From assembly GCA_003427395.1 (NCBI GenBank), contig BFEA01000898.1, positions 96,074 to 125,271 on the forward strand: a DNA stretch of 29,198 nucleotides, given 5' to 3'. The notes under the pieces were generated by a model that made no database searches, was not told the DNA's origin, and saw only the letters and a program-made list of their open reading frames with translations. Source of the DNA: Chara braunii (Eukaryota; Streptophyta; Charophyceae; Charales; Characeae). Both the position numbers and the translations under genes were made by a program. Positions 1-9,310 of this stretch are shown piece by piece (positions within the stretch are counted from its first letter, which is position 1; each line of letters starts with the position of its first letter).

Positions 1-224
1 TCATCTCGCTTGCAGAGGTTGATTGATCAGAGGGGGGGGGGGGTAGCCTTTATCGCCAGCATGCGCCACCAGTAGGAATGCATTATGCGTGCGCGCGCAT
101 ACGAGCAATTAGTGCAATTGTCCTCCATGCGTGCGTCCGCACAAGTCATTCCGCTCTGGTTACACGTAGGAACTATCGGAACGGCCAATCTGTTGGTAGG
201 CGGTAGGAACCGCGGGGCGGAAAA

Positions 225-821
225 TTGCGGCTCTCAAATATAGGATTTAGAGACACTGCGGGGTCACTCCTGTGCACACACGCATACTATCGACTGTCGA
301 ATAAGACAACCGTCATGGATGCTCGTGTCAGCATGTGTCCCCTCCGACCAAACCATTGTCAGGTCATATGGCTAGAAAACGCGGAAGGAAGAATGAATGT
401 CCAAGTCCCTTTTCGAGTCACTGAGCGCGAGGCTTTGAGAGATCCCGAGTCTGAGGAGTATTGGTTTAAACACGCGAAGAATGTGGTCCGTGTAACCCGA
501 ATTCCTAGGCAAAGAATGATTGACCAAAAATCCTATGCTCGAACTGTCATAGGACGCCGCTTCACAGCCTAAGGTTGTGGCCTACGACATCGGATTCTGA
601 GAATCACGACGCCCGCAGACGACGCGTGTTCGAACAAAGAGACAACCATCACGTCCTGTCCGAATATTGAGTCACGACCAGACCCCGAAGGCAAGACCGA
701 CGGTTGTAAAAAAAACGAGGACTTGAACCCGCCTCTTCGCCGGATCATTTGCACTCTTACCCCTGAACTTTTGACACCAAAGATTTCAGTTCCGACCTGG
801 GACTCCACTACAATTTCCTAA
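225..821 (+). pseudogene. Uncharacterised open frame with one internal stop
   Basis: One frame stays open for 115 codons (225-569), meets a single TAA at 570-572, then continues for 82 codons to a TAA at 819-821. The track begins at a TTG; the first ATG in this frame is at 315, so the start is uncertain. The predicted product is basic and polar, with no signal peptide, membrane segment or family motif that I recognise. About 200 codons with one stop is more than chance usually gives, so this may be a decayed exon or a transposon-derived gene. It has no recognisable neighbour. It could equally be a chance open frame; codon statistics and a protein search would be needed to decide. Confidence 0.25.
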
Positions 822-1855
822 AATCCTTGGCACACCTCTTTTTCGCACTTCCCGACCCACTATCACTCTGAAACAGGAAGTTGCGCTGGGCGTGAGGTTG
901 GGCGTCTCAAGTTATTAAGGTGAGGGTTATTCGATTTCTTCCCGCCCTCTCGCATAAAAATTCTGCCGTGTATGAGTTGATGCTGATCTGGGGATGCGGT
1001 GACGGGTGGAAGGATGATGAGTTGTTCCCGTGGGATTCGAGAGAAGGTTAACAATAGTCGTATTTTTCATCACCACTTAAGAACACCCTTCACCACTTGA
1101 GGATGCAGCCTGCCTAAACAGTTGGTTTTCAGAGTCTTCGGAGCTTTCACCACTTCAGGACCATTCATGATTTTCAGACTGCCCAAAACTCTCACTTCTG
1201 AATTTTCAGCTACCCAATAACTGCTTGTGTGGGATTTGGGAGGAAGAAGACAGGACGTGGAGAGGGGGGTTGGGAGGAAGGGGTGACTTCTTGGTTGTTT
1301 TCTCCCTACCTACCTTTTTTCTCTCATTTGTGTTGATCCCCGTTTGGTGAATTCATCCTCTCTTCTGGTGCTTGATTTCAACCCATCTCATGGGGCTATA
1401 TTCAATCCTTGGTCACCATCGGTTAGGGTTTGACTTGGTTTGATGGTCTTTAAGTATAGATTTAAATTTTCTCCTAATTAGTGGGTTCCCCTTTGGTTTC
1501 CGTCTGTGTTAACTACTGTTGTTTAGGGGAAACTCGTCGCAATTACTAAGGAACTACTTAACTTTCTGGCCCTGTTATCACTCTCTTTGCCCTATTTGTA
1601 TCTCCTCTACTCCTCACCGTGCAAAAGATTGAAGTAGGGATAATTGAGGAATCTCGTAGGGCAGAGATTGATTCTGCACACAACGGGGTTAATCCTTCCT
1701 CACTGGGGAAGAAATGAATGCCTCGTCGCTATGCTATATTCGTGTTATACAAGGAAGCTGTCTCCAGGGGAGCAGTGGCTGAGGCTCTTCCAACCCTAAC
1801 GGGAAGAGGCGTGCGTATAAGTGTTGTAATCAATCTCATAATTGGAGCCTTCGAT
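822..1855. other. No gene recognised; non-coding
   Basis: I see no coding region, RNA gene or transposon end here. The only structure is a loose direct repeat of the phrase TTCACCACTT at about 1070, 1090 and 1146, each followed by a purine-rich AGGA or AGAA. Open frames in this stretch are short and unrelated to each other. Confidence 0.5.
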
Positions 1856-2049
1856 AAAAAAAAAAAAAAAAAAAAAACCTAATCCATCTTTCACGGGGGC
1901 CGAGGGCCCAAAAAGGAGGCACTTGTCCTTCAGGACATCCGTTAAAATTGGAACGATACAGAGAAGGGTAATTAGCATGGCACAAGGATGACACGCATAA
2001 ATCGAGAAACGGTCCAAATTATTATTATAAANAATTAAAAAAAAAAAAA
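1856..2049 (+). repeat. Two poly(A) tracts around a short insert
   Basis: A run of 22 A (1856-1877) and a second A-rich run (about 2037-2049) bracket about 160 bp of unrelated sequence. Nested poly(A) tails of this kind are left by successive retroposon insertions. I cannot name the inserted sequences. A single ambiguous base lies at 2032 next to the second run. Confidence 0.4.
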
Positions 2050-2639
2050 GCGAGGCACAGTTACTGGCAAATGCTCGGTCCTTGTGTTAGCCGGGCCCCC
2101 ATCGGCGGCCCCAACCCTGCATTCTAAATGTTACGATAGAGGAAAGGGGCAAACATGCCGCTACCCCTCTCCACCGAGAGAGGTGACCTCCCTTCACCGA
2201 AGAGAGGTAGAAAGGTATGCTTGCAGGGGTCCTCTGTATAGCCTTAAGAGTAGTGGTAGGTAGCCAAAAGAAAGATATTTGTTGGAGATCGCTTCCCATT
2301 GTTCTGCCCGGGCCACCACTTCCAAACACGAGCCTAAGCGGGGCAACACCTCCACCCACCAGACGTGAATGGTTGACTCAAAAGCCCAGTGGCACCTACA
2401 ACAGACTGTATTTACCTCCAATCCTCTCATTAAGAGTCAAACTGCGGATGGCGTGGCCAGCAAAGATAAGAGCCAAAGTGTGACCGCCAGTCTCTGACTG
2501 CGAAGCAGAATAAGTTGTTGCCAGCAGCAAAGCAGTGAGTGAATGATGAATATAGGCTTGACCTGTAGGACCTTGATCCATCTTCCCCCCCCCACCTTCT
2601 AGGGAGATGAATTTGTGTTTTGTAGGATGTATCCGAGTT

Positions 2640-3887
2640 CACCTGTGTAGCTGATCAGCAGGAGTTCCCTCTTTGCCCCTCCCTCTCCAAGCAGGACCAT
2701 TGCGCTGGGTCTGCTCTGATTGTAGCGATTGGTTCTCCTTTGTATGGACCCTAGACTACGCTATCCTTCTGCTGGATATATGGAGAAGGCATATGACCGA
2801 GCCAACTGGTCATATCTCCTCACCTCTCTCAGATAGCTTGGCTTTGGAGAGAACTTCTACAAATGGGTAATTGCCATACACTCTCACTCAACAGCCTCAG
2901 TTATGGTCAACGGTTATTTCTCCAGGAGCTTCAGCCTCTCAAGCTCGCTCCGCCAAGGGTGCCCCCTGACACCTCTTCTGATCGTAATCCAGCTGGAAAT
3001 AGTCGCCAGCAACATACGTGCCCACAAGGAGATCCAAGGTCTACCAACAGGGGGCAGGGACTGCAGGGTAAAGGCCTTAGCAGATAACCTCTTCGCAGTG
3101 GTCGCAAACACGAGCGCCCCGCTTACTGTGCTGAGAGCATGCTTGCGGGAGCACGAGGAACTGTCAAAGGCCGCGATTAACTGGTGTAAATCAGTATATC
3201 TCCTCCCCAGCTCGCACACCTTGAAGGTTCAGTGGGGAATAAGGAGAGTAGAGGCTAACCAGTCAGAACGTTTCCTAGGAGTCCAAGTAGTGAATGCTCT
3301 CATGTGCTGCAGACCAAGACGAATTGCTCCAACAGAAGGAGGGTGTTTGGGATAAAACGTGGGTCCTGCTGGGTGGCGTGCCAGATAAGTTTATAATTGA
3401 AGAGGGATGGGGTTATATTGCACAAGTCATTAGAGCAATAGTTTTTTCTGTAATTTGGCAGGGCTGAAACAAGCAGCGGTTCAACAACGAGGAAATGACA
3501 GGCAGGGAATTAATCAAAATCTTCAAAGTTCAAACGCTAGATCAGACTTGCCATGTTAGCTGACTGGATAAGAAAATGCCAGAAATCGTTAGGACGGAGG
3601 TGGTTTGGCAAGACATGGGCAAATGGGGAAACGCTGGTCAAAAATGTTGATGAAAGGACGCTGCAATTTTTGGAATGGCTGCTTAAGTAGGATAGAAGAA
3701 TAAACAGGTTGATTCTTAGTCGAGGCCCATAGTATTCAATTTTTTAGTTCTTCTTCAAAAAAAGATTCTTAGCCGAAGCCGGGTAATGGCCCCGGCACCT
3801 CATATGTTGTGTAATAATTCATGTGGGATGCTGGACCCGGTTTCCAGCACGTGATGCTCCCCACGAATAGATTGGACCAAATTGTTC

Positions 3888-3918
<31 letters not shown>
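2640..3918 (+). mobile_element. 5'-truncated plant LINE (L1-like) with poly(A) tail
   Basis: The segment holds LINE reverse-transcriptase sequence (from 2774), a typical LINE C-terminal phrase around 3426-3520 (VIRAIVFSVIWQ, one stop, then NKQRFNNEE), a 3' untranslated region and a run of about 27 A ending at 3918. The 3' region contains two small hairpins, GCCGGGTAATGGCCCCGGC (about 3778) and GCTGGACCCGGTTTCCAGC (about 3828), which recur in other repeats of this window. The 5' boundary is not visible; sequence from 2087 to 2640 may be further decayed LINE. The Penelope-like element lies directly against the poly(A) tail, so it inserted at or next to it. Confidence 0.7.
2774..3355 (+). pseudogene. 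LINE reverse transcriptase fragment, catalytically dead
   Basis: One frame shows LINE reverse-transcriptase blocks in order: YMEKAYDRANW (motif A region), LGFGENFYKWV, VMVNGYFSRSFSL, LRQGCPLTPLL (motif B) and ALADNLF (motif C). In live L1-type enzymes the first reads with an Asp (D-M/L-EKAYDR) and the last with A-D-D. Here the motif A aspartate has become Tyr (about 2777) and the second motif C aspartate has become Asn, so both metal-binding sites are damaged. There is also an in-frame TAG at 2834-2836. The copy cannot be active. Family assignment rests on motif order and spacing and is firm at LINE level; clade assignment to L1 is an inference. Confidence 0.75.
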
Positions 3919-3920
<2 letters not shown>

Positions 3921-3933
3921 ATGTTGTTAGTAG
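3918..3933. repeat. Left target-site duplication of the Penelope-like element
   Basis: The 16-mer accatgttgttagtag here is repeated exactly at 10309-10324, on the far side of the 6.4-kb element. The first three or so bases are ambiguous because acc can also belong to the end of the upstream partial copy; the last two (ag) also match the element's 3' end. The unambiguous duplication is therefore about 11-13 bp. Confidence 0.85.
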
Positions 3934-4614
3934 TCGTTCATACTCAGTGTAGCACAAAATGTGAGGCTTTACTCTCGCGGAGGACATAATGGGCTAAACA
4001 TGAAATAGCTGCCTTGCGAATCGCAAGCCAGCATCGCCCTTCTGCCTCGTCCACTCAGGCGATGAAAACTCTCAATTCTACTGAATAAATAGTGTTCTCC
4101 CGTAGGTTGCCTCCCGTATTCGAAGTTCCTGTTATACTTCATTCCTCCCGCCATTCATCCTCCTTCCCAGATCACCAGTCAGTCTCCTCCGTCGGATTGC
4201 TGGAGTTGTCATACCCGATTTGCCTGCTAATGCAATGTACTTAGTCGCTCTTCAAAAAAAAATTCTCATCCAAATTTTTTTTTAGCCCTTCATGCCCAGT
4301 TTGCATGCTAGATACATTATACCAAAATTTATGTACCAATCCTACTTTCAAAAATGAAACACCGTACCTGACTGTTCCGGTGCTCCGTAGTACCCACGTG
4401 TTTGCGGTATTCTCAGTTTGAAGTGAGTAGTCCAGTATCCCGTCCGTTGTAGAGGCGCGACAGTTATGACCGTAGCGCTGAATGCGGAAATTCCAGTCAG
4501 ACTTGGAATGTCCCGACGACGTTGTCAGTCAGTCAGGTAACTTTGAGGTCCTATGACTGGCAGTCCCTAAAGGCCTTCAGTCGGCAGAGTCTGTTCAACC
4601 GTCGTCCTGATTTA
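3934..4614 (-). other. 3' untranslated region of the Penelope-like element
   Basis: This non-coding segment lies downstream of the reverse transcriptase stop. It is repeated with scattered substitutions at 9311-9990 in the upstream partial copy, which defines the element's 3' end at about 3934. There is no poly(A) tail at that end, as expected for this class. No hammerhead core (CTGATGA...GAAA) is visible in it. Confidence 0.7.
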
Positions 4615-6090
4615 CTACTTACTTTCAAGTTCATGTAGCCACCTGATGATCCTCGCGATAACTTTTTTATTAAGCTTTGCTTTCCGGATGGCAAAAACAG
4701 TGTGTCTCAGAACCTCAACTGGATACCCCAGTTGGCGAGCCTCAACAAAAAAACACTTTATCACGTCAACTGCCTCTGATTGTTTCGTTGAGTTAGTTAA
4801 GATTCGGTGTAAAGTCCCGAGTATCGCAATCTCCTTAGCTTTGAGAGGACCAAAACTCCTGAAGTGTTTAATCGTATGGAATCGACCAAAAAACCCCGCC
4901 TGGAGTGATTGGTGATTTTTCAATCGATGTAAGCACTTCAGGAGGGGCCCTTTCTCCTGCTTAACAATCACAGTCTCGAGATACTTCTTCTAAGAATCAG
5001 AGGTGTTAGAAGTCAATTCCAACTTTAGCGAAGTATGATAACAGTTCTGAAAGCGTTGTAAGAGATCTCCTGCCTGTCGACTATCCTCCTTGTTGCATAT
5101 TGCAGTAATAAAGACGTCATCGACAAATCGCATTCCAGATATGAACTTCTTATCGCTTCCTAATGATCTCATCCAATATGCTTCGTGATAATTGCAGACA
5201 AGATTAGCTATGGGGGGAATGGATCCTTTTCCCATAGGAATACCAAGCGTCTGCCTTACTACATGCCCTTGCACTCAAAAAATTGCATGTGAAATATCAA
5301 ACTGAAGCAATCGAGGTAGATCAATAATTCTTATCATCTTCCATCCCCAAGCACCCTTAGCTTTGTCCCATGCGATTTTCTTTCCTTGTAACTTGATCTT
5401 CACGTGTGTTCGACTCAACTGAAGATGGTGACAGACCAGCCAGTCAATAGCCTTTAGTATATGCGCATGGTCAAGACATGTAAACATGTCCTTCACATCA
5501 AAAGTAGCACTGATGACATTGGCATTAGTGCCAAGCACTGTGTTAGCCTGCTCATTTATGCTGTTAATTCTGGAAACCATCTCGTTTATACCCATCATAC
5601 CAAATCCTTGCTGCATTGTTCGCACCAAAAAGTTGATACAACAGGAAAAGATTTTAGATGCCTGCAGGGAAGGTTCTTGAAAAGTCTGTACTATAGGTCG
5701 TCTTTTTAAGATATCCTTGTCCTTTGGCATCACATAAGCATGCCCATACGTACCTTGCTGGTTCCACTTTGCAAATTTAGTCAGTCCAAGTTGTTTATAC
5801 TCCAACTGGCTTTTGTCCAACATGTCTTGCATGGTTGAACCGACAACATCATAATTGCTTACTCCAATAAACATACAATTCATTCTTTCCCAGAAATGTT
5901 TTGGACACTCGACGTATGTTTCGCCTGGATTTCGATCCAGTGGAGAATACACGAGTGGTTGTAACCTCTTCTTCCACGTCAAAACAGTCCTTATATCCAA
6001 TCCTCTGTCAAAGTTGCAAGCCCAAACTACACAACCATCGGCGTTAACTGGTTCAATGACTTCAACATACCTCAGTGGTATAGAATTAAG
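4615..6090 (-). pseudogene. Penelope-like reverse transcriptase, two in-frame stops
   Basis: The enzyme would copy the element RNA into DNA primed at a nicked target. In one frame of about 490 codons I see KDKDILKRRPIVQTF (fingers), ATFDVKDMFTCL (motif A, catalytic Asp), QTLGIPMGKGSIPPIANL (motif B), RFVDDVFI (motif C, with the Asp pair intact) and YLETVIVKQEKG (motif D). GIPMG and the phrase around it are characteristic of Penelope and telomerase-related enzymes rather than LINE or LTR types. A TGA at 5275-5277 and a TAG at 4990-4992 interrupt the frame, and the junction to the upstream CxC frame near 6085 needs a one-base shift. The catalytic residues are preserved, so the disabling changes look recent. 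The C-terminal part (4615-4889) is duplicated in the upstream partial copy. Confidence 0.85.
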
Positions 6091-6539
6091 ATTGCTTTTG
6101 CTATGGCCTTACTGCTTTCTTCCCCTGCTGAGTACGACACATTCTTAGCGTTACAAAGCAGCTTATCGGTAGCGACATCAGATAAGCGAAAAAAAACATG
6201 CGAATCAACCTTAGAAAATTTCATCAGTTCACAAGGACAGAGCGGTTTCGTAGTAACCAAATTTCCGTGATTATGTAGGATCTCTCCTACTGTCCGCAAC
6301 CGTGCAAACATAGTCCGTGCGCGCTTTGCATACATCAAGGCAAGTGGACCATGCTTGACGGTTGAGGAAATAAGATTACTGAATACTCTCCTTACCTCGA
6401 TCAGGTTGATATCCGGTGAGTACGGTAATCGCAAGATAAGCCGTCTGCGAATATTCACCCTGTACTTCCTGCTAGCTGCCCTGGATAAGCAACCACGAAG
6501 TATTCCTCTGCTTTTTTTGCTGTAATCAGACGAATGCAA
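6072..6539 (-). pseudogene. Linker domain with CxC motif between endonuclease and reverse transcriptase
   Basis: This 155-codon frame contains TTKPLCPCELMKFSKVDSHV near its middle. A short domain with a characteristic CxC motif joins endonuclease and reverse transcriptase in N-terminal-endonuclease Penelope-like elements, and here it sits exactly between those two domains. The helical stretch before it (RRVFSNLISSTVKHGPLALM and onward) is probably part of the same linker. The frame ends at 6072, while the reverse transcriptase continues in another frame from about 6085, which implies a one-base indel. Identification rests on the motif and its position, not on overall similarity. Confidence 0.65.
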
Positions 6540-6995
6540 GAGTATAATCTAATTATCTTAGTTAGTGAGTACCTACACAGCTTAGCTCTTGTCCAGGGAG
6601 CGTGCAACAGAGAGATGACAGTGCTTTTCAGTCTAGCCATTGATGTCAGATTTTCAACACAACAGGTAACCACCGCTGTGCATCCGTATTCCAATTCCGT
6701 ACAACTATTTCTTAATAACTGTTTTTTTATCATCAATAGCCTGAATCGTATCTCCAAATTGACGCTTGACAATTTTCCACCTCTGAACCCAAGGACTTCC
6801 ACCGAGTGATTTGATAGTAGCCTTTGGTTTGATCAGATCTGTGAGTGTTGTAGTCACCACACCTTGCGCTGAGAATAATATAGGAGCATCAGGTACCAGG
6901 TCAGTGGAACAAACCAAAGCTTTACGACAGTACGTCCGTTTTCTGATGTTCTTTCTCTTGTGATGCGTGTTTAGGTACGGGTTTCTTCTCCACAT
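6455..6995 (-). pseudogene. Frameshifted connecting region of the Penelope-like polyprotein
   Basis: Between the endonuclease frame (ending at 6922) and the CxC frame (starting at 6539) the coding signal moves through two other frames: one at 6705-6995 (containing LIKPKATIKSLGGSPWVQRW) and one at 6455-6802. The frames overlap as expected if single-base indels broke one continuous protein. I count three shifts from endonuclease to reverse transcriptase, including the one near 6085. No independent domain is recognised in this part. Confidence 0.5.
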
Positions 6996-7416
6996 GCGTA
7001 ACTACATCCGCACTTCCTACCCAGATAGGAATACAAACGTACTTATGCACCCCGAATTCAGCTACCCACGAATCTAGTTTCCTGTGTTGCTTCTTTTCTC
7101 TCCTCAGCACAGCGGTAACATGTTCTTTCCACAGATGATCTAACCCCCTGACAGTCTTCCCGACATAGTAATGTCTACACCACAGAGATAACCAGATGTA
7201 AACACAGACCTCAACGTTAAGTGCATATTCCCAGTCCAAGTTAACCGTCCTAAGTAGTGCAAAAGCTCTTGATGCCCATCTAAACTCGCCACTAATCATC
7301 AGTAAAAGTACCGCCCTTCTGCACGCTCTGTTGATCGTCACACAGTCCTTCGAGTTGCGATCCTTGATCAGTAGCCGGATAGCACGACTGCATTGTTCCG
7401 CAAGGCTCCAAACCAT
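6922..7416 (-). pseudogene. GIY-YIG endonuclease domain of the Penelope-like element
   Basis: The domain would nick target DNA to prime reverse transcription. Residues 72-74 of this frame read VYI and 84-86 read YVG, about ten residues apart and followed by KTVRGLDHLWKEHV, which is the layout of a GIY-YIG nuclease. In the family a conserved Arg usually precedes the W-x-E-H phrase; here Leu (codon CTG) stands at residue 95, one base from an Arg codon, so catalysis may be lost. I do not see the Cys-Cys-His-His pattern of canonical Penelope endonucleases, which fits the Chlamys type. The same frame runs upstream into the SR-rich protein, broken by only two stops (7582-7584 TAA and one TAG near 7452), so both probably belonged to one protein. 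Confidence 0.7.
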
Positions 7417-7581
7417 TGCTGGTTGCAGGCTCGTGGAGCCGAGTAATCTATCCTAGTTAGTGCTAGGTTGTACGTCCTTCGACTTTTCAGGTCCTTCGGA
7501 GCAACCGACTCCTTCAGATGATTCGCCCTCCTCTCCTTCAGATTCCAATTCATCAGTTTGCTCCACTTCTGCATTCTTCCC

Positions 7582-8568
7582 TTAAACCTCCTCGCCCGTG
7601 ATAGAACGGTCAGGTAAATCTTCCGTGTCCGACACAATCAGTCCCGGGATCTTCCTTAAGGCAACGCGCGCCTGCGGCATACCCCGATATCGGACATTGT
7701 GCATCGTGCAAACTTGCTTCAAATCTTCCATCTGAAGCGCACTTAGCATGTCTTCCGAGATCTGCATACCATGCAAGATTAGTCGACGTGCTTTAGCCCG
7801 CGCTGCGCTGTTTCGAGGGTCCATTTGTTGCCTCGTCTTCATCTTAACACTGCTTGGGCCGCCGCCGTTTGCCGCAGGGGTCACTTTCTTTGTCGGAGTC
7901 TTGCCGTTGGCCACCATTTGTCGTGGTGACACAAACTGTCTCATCGCCGGCGTCTTCATATTAGCGACCGACCCTTTGAGTGACGCTAGGTCATACTTTA
8001 TACTCCTTACCTCCTCAAGGTGCTTCTTGAGGGAGATCATCACCGACGCCATCTTAGTCACGTCAGGTTCAGCCTCCTTCGCCTTGCTTGCTTGTTGCGA
8101 GTTGGCTGCTGCGGTCTTCTTGGCAACGACCTCCGGGAGCGCTGCTTCGATAGCCTGCTTCAGCTTGTCCATTGTGACAAACTCCCCACGGCTTGCACTC
8201 TCCTCTTTGATAGTGTCCGCCATCTTATCAAAGCACTTGCAGAGTCGGTCCAATTCGCGGCGTAGAGCATACAGCTCGTCTTGGAGCTCCACCGTGAACC
8301 AGGCTCTGTTACCTGGAGCTGGTTTATTAAACAGAAATTCAAACTGCTTGACTTCCCGATCCCTCGACGAGCTCCGTCGCCTCCTCCTGCTAGTATCCGA
8401 TAAGCCAGATCTAGAACGACGTCTCTTCCGCCTCTTCCTATCTTCCCTTGACTTGTCTGGAGATCGATCCGATCTCCGTGCTGGTGATCTCCCACGCCTT
8501 GAGTCATCATCTCTCTTCCTCCTACGGTCGGGAGTCCTAGATCTTGACCGGGATCTCGATATGCCCAT
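7582..8568 (-). CDS. SR-rich, SAP-like N-terminal protein of the Penelope-like element
   Basis: The likely start is the ATG at 8568-8566 (MGISRSRSRSRTPDRRRKR), giving 328 residues; the longer frame from 8793 only translates the microsatellite. Residues 1-70 are an Arg/Ser/Asp-rich tract with many RS dipeptides, as in splicing-factor SR domains. A charged, probably helical middle follows (about 85-190), then a basic Pro/Lys segment. Near the C-terminus, LQMEDLKQVCTMHNVRYRG and the following helix resemble a SAP-type DNA-binding helix-turn-helix; this is a resemblance only. It is followed by an acidic linker beyond the stop that leads in frame to the endonuclease. RNA or chromatin binding for the retroelement particle is a reasonable inference. 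The open frame on the opposite strand (7748-8605) is a shadow. Confidence 0.55.
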   Translation of the reverse strand: MGISRSRSRSRTPDRRRKRDDDSRRGRSPARRSDRSPDKSREDRKRRKRRRSRSGLSDTSRRRRRSSSRDREVKQFEFLFNKPAPGNRAWFTVELQDELYALRRELDRLCKCFDKMADTIKEESASRGEFVTMDKLKQAIEAALPEVVAKKTAAANSQQASKAKEAEPDVTKMASVMISLKKHLEEVRSIKYDLASLKGSVANMKTPAMRQFVSPRQMVANGKTPTKKVTPAANGGGPSSVKMKTRQQMDPRNSAARAKARRLILHGMQISEDMLSALQMEDLKQVCTMHNVRYRGMPQARVALRKIPGLIVSDTEDLPDRSITGEEV

Positions 8569-8666
8569 GTCCTTGAATAATGGGACAGCGGCCCCGTGCA
8601 CTTGAGTACAAAAAGACGATGCTACCTCCTTCGTAATCGCACTAATCCTCCAAAAAGCGAAGTGTG

Positions 8667-8668
<2 letters not shown>

Positions 8669-8729
<61 letters not shown>

Positions 8730-8775
8730 TAATAAATATAATAAATATAATAAAAATAAATATAAATAAATAAAC
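8669..8775. repeat. (ATA)n microsatellite inside the element leader
   Basis: About 60 bp of perfect AAT/ATA trinucleotide repeats grades into ATAAAT-type units. It lies about 100 bp upstream of the SR-rich protein start on the minus strand, within the duplication-bounded insertion. On the minus strand it translates as a run of isoleucine, which explains the longer open frame there. Confidence 0.9.
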
Positions 8776-9310
8776 GTCGCCTCGCCCGAACATCGCTCCT
8801 CCTTGGTCTCGTATGGTACTGACAAGGATCCCCCTACCAATTACACCGCCTAAAGTCCAATGATACGCTCAACATACCGCAACAGAAGCGCCGTGTATCA
8901 CACTATACGACTCAGAAATGCACAACTAGCAATGCTGCAAACAGATAATTACCGACCAAGTGCGCAATACCACAACCGTCCCCTCGTATCGCAATCTCCA
9001 AAATCACCACCACCACATAAATACTAACTCGTAATGTTGACATTGCCAATATCGAATAAAGCCATAAAGTTACCCGCCACTCCTCAAAGTGATAAACCAC
9101 AAAAACTGCAAAAAACGCTCCTCGCCGTCCACAAAGGTAAGCTGAACTCCATAAACTTCGAACGCAAATCCGGTTGCATCATCCGTACTCAAGTACCTGC
9201 ACAACAGGGAGAATCAACAAAAAACCCTCATCATCGACGAATCGACAAGAGGTTTGCCCATAGACCAACACGGGTATAATTTCCCGTATGCTCAGGTGGG
9301 CTGCATGAAA
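8776..9310 (-). other. 5' leader of the full-length Penelope-like copy
   Basis: This non-coding stretch lies between the microsatellite and the 3' end of the upstream partial copy. Only short open frames occur. It is not duplicated elsewhere in the window, so its internal signals cannot be judged. Any element promoter would be expected here or in the partial copy. Confidence 0.5.

Noticed and set aside
5275-5277. In-frame TGA in the reverse transcriptase as selenocysteine
   Set aside because: Some Naiad elements encode selenocysteine, but land plants are not known to have the machinery. The same protein also carries a TAG and frameshifts, so plain mutation is the simpler reading.
7748-8605. 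Long plus-strand open frame of 285 codons
   Set aside because: It is the complement of the SR-rich minus-strand protein; Leu/Ser-rich composition and lack of motifs mark it as a shadow.
8622-8840. Leu/Ile-rich minus-strand frames as membrane proteins
   Set aside because: They translate the ATA microsatellite.
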